Shown: in pieces, positions 7,786-11,483 of the stretch
Numbering within the stretch: position 1 is the stretch's first letter
How the letters are laid out: every line of letters begins with the position of its first letter
NCBI GenBank assembly: GCA_003523545.1
Contig: DQAM01000096.1
Span: forward strand, 1 to 11,483
Length of the DNA stretch: 11,483 nucleotides
Direction: 5' to 3'
Source: Dysgonomonas sp.
GTDB lineage: Bacteria > Bacteroidota > Bacteroidia > Bacteroidales > Dysgonomonadaceae
The notes under the pieces: generated by a model
Told to the model about the DNA's origin: nothing
Database searches by the model: none
Seen by the model: only the letters and a program-made list of their open reading frames with translations
Position numbers and translations under genes: made by a program

Positions 7786-8544
7786 CTATTCAAGTACTCC
7801 TTCCGGCATAAAAGCAGAAAAACTTATCACTAGAGATACTTCTGTATCCTGGTTTTTTAGTTTCAGCAGGTATTGAACCGGTGAGGTGTTCCGTTGGGAA
7901 TACCAGCCGAGTTCGAAATAATTGTTGTATAGCGATAAAGCACCTTCATCCGAAGATTTTATATCGAATTTATACGTCTTATTTTCTTTTCCTGCATCTT
8001 CATAACTTAAGCGGAGATAAGGAATCTGGTCTTCAAGTAAAAATTCATAATTTCCTTTTGTAGATAAAGAAAATTTATCCTGCGTATTATTAACCGAATA
8101 AATGTAAAAGTCTTTCTTTTCATTCTTAATAAGGAAAAGTAGTTGATCATCAGCGAATAGATCATGGTTGCTTTTGAGTACTCTGTTCATTATATAGAAA
8201 TCGGTAACTTTAATTTTTAACTTTACCTCATCCGATGTCATGTTATCCTTAACCGTTATGGTAGTCTGACCTTTCTTCTTCCCCTTTACGACTATTTGCC
8301 CGGGACTCGGGGATCCCTCAAAAATCATGGGGTTAGCATCCAATATATCTTTATCCTCAACAGTTATGGTATAATGCTGATTACCGGAACGGATAGTTAT
8401 GTAATTGTCAATCTCCGATAGGACTTCGTAGGATTCTTTTTCGAAAGTAAGAGGTTGAAGTTCGGTCTCATTATTATCATCATCGTTACATGCAATCAAT
8501 AGGATAGAGAGAATCAGTAAAGGAAATAATCTGGTTAATTTCAT
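7786..8544 (-). CDS. Hypothetical surface lipoprotein with Ig-like domain
   Basis: I do not recognise a named family. I take the start at 8544 (252 residues) because it opens a clean lipoprotein signal, MKLTRLFPLLILSILLIAC, with the lipidated cysteine at C19; a longer reading from 8622 would bury the signal behind 26 residues. The cysteine is followed by NDDDNNE, an acidic stretch resembling the lipoprotein export signal that sends Bacteroidota lipoproteins to the outer surface. Residues of about 28-112 look like a bacterial Ig-like (BIG2-type) beta-sandwich: LTFEKESYEVLSEIDNY, an IVVKGKKKGQTTITVKD segment typical of such repeats, and a closing VKLKIKVTDF. The remaining 140 residues are rich in aromatic and charged residues in a strand-like pattern with no motif I know. 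It starts the lipoprotein–GH97 pair, suggesting a role in binding or presenting the glycan that GH97 trims; this is inference. Confidence 0.8.
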   Translation of the reverse strand: MKLTRLFPLLILSILLIACNDDDNNETELQPLTFEKESYEVLSEIDNYITIRSGNQHYTITVEDKDILDANPMIFEGSPSPGQIVVKGKKKGQTTITVKDNMTSDEVKLKIKVTDFYIMNRVLKSNHDLFADDQLLFLIKNEKKDFYIYSVNNTQDKFSLSTKGNYEFLLEDQIPYLRLSYEDAGKENKTYKFDIKSSDEGALSLYNNYFELGWYSQRNTSPVQYLLKLKNQDTEVSLVISFSAFMPEGVLE

Positions 8545-8568
8545 GGTTTTTAGTTTAGTTATGAAATA

Positions 8569-8576
8569 CAAATTTA
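8569..8576 (-). promoter_or_regulatory. Candidate -7 promoter element for the lipoprotein–GH97 unit
   Basis: Read on the minus strand, 8576 down to 8569 is TAAATTTG, matching the Bacteroidota -7 consensus TAnnTTTG. It would start transcription near 8562, about 18 bases before the ATG at 8544. I see no good TTTG at the -33 position, so the site is weaker than the thrA promoter or relies on another factor. Position favours it, but an 8-base match in AT-rich DNA can arise by chance. Confidence 0.45.
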
Positions 8577-8699
8577 AAGTATTTTGGTAAAATTGTATTC
8601 TATCATATAAGTTTTTATACAAGGTATTTCAGAACATCGTATAAAAAACACAGATATGTCAAAAGTAAAATTGAACATAAGTGTTGTTTACCTTTTGTT

Positions 8700-8721
8700 A
8701 TGCTGAGCGATAGTGAAGCAT
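8700..8721. repeat. Inner mini-hairpin, left copy of scattered-repeat motif
   Basis: ATGCT at 8700-8704 and AGCAT at 8717-8721 pair around a 12-base loop (GAGCGATAGTGA). The unit is in opposite orientation to the related copy at 8739-8759. It lies within the larger palindromic element and has no coding content. Confidence 0.6.
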
Positions 8722-8738
8722 CTCTAGTATCAAAAGAG

Positions 8739-8759
8739 ATCCTTCCCGCTGGTCAGGAT
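8739..8759. repeat. Inner mini-hairpin, right copy of scattered-repeat motif
   Basis: ATCCT at 8739-8743 pairs with AGGAT at 8755-8759 around an 11-base loop. Read on the minus strand the wider unit (GTCATCCTGACCAGCGGGAA, then GGATCTCT) is the closer of the two copies to the consensus repeat as I remember it. Its stem differs from the left copy at a paired position, with both partners changed. Confidence 0.6.
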
Positions 8760-8800
8760 GACAAAATAATTCACTTTTGACAGATCTGCGTCCGGCTTTA

Positions 8801-11119
8801 TTAAATGGCCTTGAAAGGAATCTTTGCATGTATATCTGCCGAAGAAGAGCCTATCTGCAATTCGAAATCGCCGGGTTCGACCACCCTTTCATTTTTCAGG
8901 TTAATGAAAGAAAGATCGTTCAATGTTAACCGGAAAGTGACTGTTTTAGTTTCTCCCGGATTAAGTTCTATTTTCTCGAAACGCCTTAATCTTTTTACAT
9001 CGGGAACCAGAGATGCATATAAGTCGGATGAATAAAGCTGTATAGTTTCTTTCCCAGCCCTGTTTCCTGTATTGGTTATATCAACGGAAATGGTAATTTC
9101 TTCATTAGAACCTAAAGCCAATTGCGGTTTATTTATCCGGGCATTGGCATAAGCAAATGTCGTATAGCTTATACCGTAACCGAAAGGATATTCGAAATTA
9201 TAGTCTCCTTCGTAATTATAAGCACCCTCACTTCTTACCTGCTCCTCGGCATGTTTATGATAGTAAGGTATCAGTGAGTTAGGGTAGGCAGGGTAAGTAT
9301 AAGGCAATTTTCCGGAAGGATTTACATCTCCCGCCAATACATCCGCTAAAGCATCCGCACCGAATAGTCCGGGCAGATAAGTCTGTACGATTGCATCAAC
9401 TTTGCCGGAGAATTTGGATATGACGCGGGGACGTCCTTCGCTCAGTACCAGGATCACTTTTTTCCCGGTTTTGATTATCTGCTGAGCTAGTTCGGTCTGC
9501 AGGTCGTTGAGATAAAGGTCGTCCAGGTCTCCCGGTTTTTCACAATACGAATTTTCTCCCAGGCAAAGGATAACATAATCTACATTCTGAGCAGCTGCAA
9601 CAGCTTCTTCAAAACGGTCTTTGTGTTCCGTAGCATATTCCGTGGCATTGGTGTAACTTACGCCCGGGACGTAACTTACATTTTCTTTGCCGTATTTAAG
9701 TTGTATGGCTTCCAGTAAATTGTGATAATCAGCTGCAAATTCATCTATCTTTTCGCCTTGCCATGAGAAAGTCCAGCCTCCGTTCAATGATCTTTTGCTC
9801 ACTGCATTCGGACCTGTAACTAATATCTTTGCGCCTTTTTGTAAAGGCAGGATGTTGTTTTTGTTTTTCAGAAGAGTCATACTTTCGGCAGCTGCATCAT
9901 AAGATGCTTTTTTGAAAGCGTCTGAATGAAACTCCGGATAGTCCCTGGCATAGGTATTAGGCACATCAAACAAATTCAGTTTTAATTTGAGGGCGATTAC
10001 CCTTCTGGCGGCATCGTCGATGCGCGACATAGGTACTTGTCCTTCGTTAACCAGTTCAGTCAGCAGGTTGCAAAACTCTTTATAATTGATAGGTATCATC
10101 GACATATCTATTCCTGCATTGATACCTGCTTTTATGGCTTCTTTTATAGAAGGAACCATCTTATCGCGTGAATAAAGTTTGTTGATATCTTCCCAGTCGG
10201 TAACGATCATTCCGTCGAAACCTAAGTCTTCGCGCAGCAGTTTTGTCATAAGATCGTAACTTGCATGGACCGGTTCGCCGTTGATGATACCCGAATTAAG
10301 CATGACTGTGTGTACGCCTGCATCGATAGCGGCCTTGAACGCAGGAACATGATATTCCAAGAGGGCATTCATGGGAATGTAAGCCGGAGTACGGTCTTTA
10401 CCGCTGATAGGAACTCCGTATCCTAGAAAGTGTTTCATACAGGCGGCAACTTTATGCGGATTAGCTATACTGTTGTCAACACCTTCATTTCCTTTCACTA
10501 ATTCGTATCCGAAAACAGCCCCGATATACGGGTCCTCCCCGAAACCCTCGTATTGACGGGGAAAGCGTGGATCAGGTCCCAGGTCGAGTACGGGAGAAAA
10601 ATTCCACGGCACATTGCTGGCACGTGTTTCATAAGCGGTAATTTCACCCATCTTGCGGGCATGAACAGGATTCCAGGTTGCGGCTAAATTAATCTCCTGA
10701 GGAAACATTGTAGAACCTTCTGTATAGGTAGCGCCATAAATCTGGTCGAGACCATAGATTACGGGCACCTTCATGCGGGTTTCTTTCATGGCAACATTCT
10801 GGATTTGTGCTACTATCTGAGACCACCATTCGGGTGTGCGCGCTCTGGTATTGGGTGCATTCAGTACAGAACCTATATGGTATTCTACGATAGCTTCCCG
10901 CAGTCTCTCCATATCTAGTTCCAAGGTGCTTCCCTGAGGAGTATCCTGTCCTTTGCATACGATGTCTATACTTATCTGGGACATTTGCCCGATTTTCTCG
11001 GCAAGTGTCATCCGGGATACAATTTCAGCAGCCCTTTTGTCTGCGTCAGCCGGTGTCTGGGCTTGTAATCCCGGTAATAACCCGGCTGCCATAGCCATAA
11101 TAATCAAATATTTTTTCAT
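8801..11119 (-). CDS. Secreted GH3 beta-glucosidase / beta-glucan exohydrolase
   Basis: A 772-residue family 3 glycoside hydrolase that removes terminal beta-linked glucose or related sugars from oligosaccharides. Residues 1-20 form a signal peptide (cleavage probably after LQA), so the enzyme is periplasmic or exported. The barrel domain carries YEGFGEDPYIG, the substrate-binding KH at K229-H230 (MKHFLGYG), and IVTDWEDI with the nucleophile D308. The second domain has CLGENSYCEKPGD, where E527 aligns with the acid/base glutamate of barley exohydrolase ExoI (GEHPYTETKGD, from memory); E522 is the alternative. A fibronectin III-like domain (TNTGNRAGKETIQLY, FEKIELNPGETKTV) closes the protein at about 670-768. 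The WED nucleophile motif and PMSRIDDAARR resemble the ExoI group more than E. coli BglX, so I give no symbol. The start is 13 bases after the aldo/keto reductase stop, indicating one operon. Substrate cannot be fixed from sequence; xylosidase or mixed activity remains possible. Confidence 0.94.
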   Translation of the reverse strand: MKKYLIIMAMAAGLLPGLQAQTPADADKRAAEIVSRMTLAEKIGQMSQISIDIVCKGQDTPQGSTLELDMERLREAIVEYHIGSVLNAPNTRARTPEWWSQIVAQIQNVAMKETRMKVPVIYGLDQIYGATYTEGSTMFPQEINLAATWNPVHARKMGEITAYETRASNVPWNFSPVLDLGPDPRFPRQYEGFGEDPYIGAVFGYELVKGNEGVDNSIANPHKVAACMKHFLGYGVPISGKDRTPAYIPMNALLEYHVPAFKAAIDAGVHTVMLNSGIINGEPVHASYDLMTKLLREDLGFDGMIVTDWEDINKLYSRDKMVPSIKEAIKAGINAGIDMSMIPINYKEFCNLLTELVNEGQVPMSRIDDAARRVIALKLKLNLFDVPNTYARDYPEFHSDAFKKASYDAAAESMTLLKNKNNILPLQKGAKILVTGPNAVSKRSLNGGWTFSWQGEKIDEFAADYHNLLEAIQLKYGKENVSYVPGVSYTNATEYATEHKDRFEEAVAAAQNVDYVILCLGENSYCEKPGDLDDLYLNDLQTELAQQIIKTGKKVILVLSEGRPRVISKFSGKVDAIVQTYLPGLFGADALADVLAGDVNPSGKLPYTYPAYPNSLIPYYHKHAEEQVRSEGAYNYEGDYNFEYPFGYGISYTTFAYANARINKPQLALGSNEEITISVDITNTGNRAGKETIQLYSSDLYASLVPDVKRLRRFEKIELNPGETKTVTFRLTLNDLSFINLKNERVVEPGDFELQIGSSSADIHAKIPFKAI

Positions 11120-11132
11120 ATTGAAGTTTTTA

Positions 11133-11483
11133 TTAATTCACGATATTATTTATTATGTTAAGTTCTTCTTGCGAGAAAGATGTATTATTGGTTGCTTTGA
11201 GGTTTTTATCCAGCTGTTCCACCGAACTTGTACCGATAATTACCGACGTGGCAAGGTCATCTTTCAATACCCATGCCAGGGCCATTTCAGCGAGAGATTG
11301 TCCTCTGCTTTTTGCTACATCCGACAGCTTTTGTATTTTTTCCAGTACCTCTTTTGTCAACTGTTCTTTCTTGAGGAATTTTCCTTTTGCCATCCGTGAG
11401 TCTTCCGCTATTTTTCCGGTTAAATACCTGTCTGTCAACAATCCTTGTGCAAGGGGCGAAAATGCAATAAAGCCTGCTCCGCT
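11133..11483 (-). CDS. Aldo/keto reductase, YghZ-like, C-terminal part (5' truncated by window)
   Basis: The frame enters from the right edge and ends at the stop at 11133-11135, giving the last 116 residues. It opens with SGAGFIAFSPLAQGLLTDRY, the GxxxFSPLAQGLLT block seen in E. coli YghZ and its relatives, and ends with VKDDLATSVIIGTSSVEQLD and an NNTSFSQEEL tail, which line up with YghZ through its C terminus. The SVIIGTSSVEQLDKN stretch is the part that binds the NADPH phosphate and adenine in this superfamily. YghZ reduces L-glyceraldehyde 3-phosphate and methylglyoxal, but the catalytic Asp-Tyr-Lys-His residues lie outside the window, so activity cannot be confirmed. Being cytoplasmic and just upstream of a secreted glycosidase, it may act on a sugar or aldehyde from the same pathway; this is inference. 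Confidence 0.88.
   Translation of the reverse strand, partial: SGAGFIAFSPLAQGLLTDRYLTGKIAEDSRMAKGKFLKKEQLTKEVLEKIQKLSDVAKSRGQSLAEMALAWVLKDDLATSVIIGTSSVEQLDKNLKATNNTSFSQEELNIINNIVN

Larger units (their letters stand above)
8651..8788. repeat. 138-bp palindromic element with near-perfect terminal inverted repeats
   Basis: CAGATATGTCAAAAGT at 8651-8666 and the reverse complement of 8773-8788 (CAGATCTGTCAAAAGT) agree in 15 of 16 bases. Between them, 8693-8725 and 8735-8766 form a second, imperfect inverted repeat. The inner arms resemble the TGTCATCCTGAGC…GAAGGATCT repeat that, from memory, is scattered through many bacterial genomes. On the minus strand the outer stem is followed by TGTTTTTT (8650-8643), so the whole can act as a structured terminator for the GH3 gene, whose stop lies 13 bases away. 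No target-site duplication is evident beside the outer repeats. It could be a small non-autonomous transposon (MITE), a REP-like repeat or simply a branched terminator. Confidence 0.72.

Noticed and set aside
8545..8622. A 26-residue N-terminal extension of the lipoprotein
   Set aside because: It would place polar residues before a clean lipoprotein signal peptide, and it overlaps the likely -7 promoter element at 8569-8576.
8656..8706. A 16-codon plus-strand ORF inside the palindromic element (MSKVKLNISVVYLLLC)
   Set aside because: Too short, no ribosome-binding signal or promoter, and it lies across the repeat arms; chance is the simplest explanation.
10953..11399. A 148-codon plus-strand ORF across the GH3 start and the reductase gene
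   Set aside because: It is antisense to two well-supported genes, spans their junction and shows no domain; it is a shadow of their codon use.
1..11483. CRISPR arrays, tRNA or rRNA genes, insertion sequences with transposase, SusC/SusD pairs, phage or defence genes
   Set aside because: I looked on both strands and found no regularly spaced repeats, no cloverleaf RNA genes, no transposase or integrase motifs, no TonB-dependent receptor and no known defence domains.

Overview
The window looks like a chromosomal segment from an AT-rich member of the Bacteroidota, probably Bacteroidales (something like Dysgonomonas or Parabacteroides; the genus is a guess). Evidence for this: the gene order ftsX–DUF3098–uppP–truB–queA; a Bacteroidota-type -33/-7 promoter (TTTG, then TAnnTTTG) before thrA; start codons without clear Shine-Dalgarno sequences; a lipoprotein with an acidic surface-export-like stretch after its cysteine; and a GH97 glycosidase.

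Positions 1-3080, plus strand: a compact housekeeping run. It holds the 3' end of a probable ftsX, a small two-helix DUF3098 membrane protein, uppP (undecaprenyl-pyrophosphate recycling), truB (tRNA pseudouridine-55) and queA (queuosine), with gaps of 4 to 20 bases. A strong intrinsic terminator closes it. The set combines envelope division and lipid-carrier recycling with tRNA modification.

Positions 3130-5710, plus strand: a single-gene unit with its own promoter, encoding a fused aspartokinase-homoserine dehydrogenase (thrA). It ends at a perfect 32-bp palindrome that probably terminates transcription from both sides. thrB and thrC do not follow.

Positions 5735-11483, minus strand (read right to left): an accessory carbohydrate-use cluster. 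It starts with the C-terminal part of a YghZ-type aldo/keto reductase. A secreted GH3 beta-glucosidase/glucan exohydrolase follows 13 bases later. Next comes a gap with a structured palindromic element, then a short Ig-like lipoprotein predicted to be surface exposed, and then a secreted GH97 enzyme with the retaining-type aspartate, probably an alpha-galactosidase. The two glycosidases would remove terminal sugars from oligosaccharides in the periplasm. The reductase may act on a released sugar or aldehyde in the cytoplasm. No SusC/SusD pair, regulator or transporter is visible.

The least ordinary items are the 138-bp element at 8651-8788 (near-perfect outer inverted repeat, T-run on the minus strand, two inner mini-hairpins with compensatory base changes) and the unrecognised lipoprotein paired with GH97. 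I saw no clear sign of an entirely new defence, mobile or signalling system.
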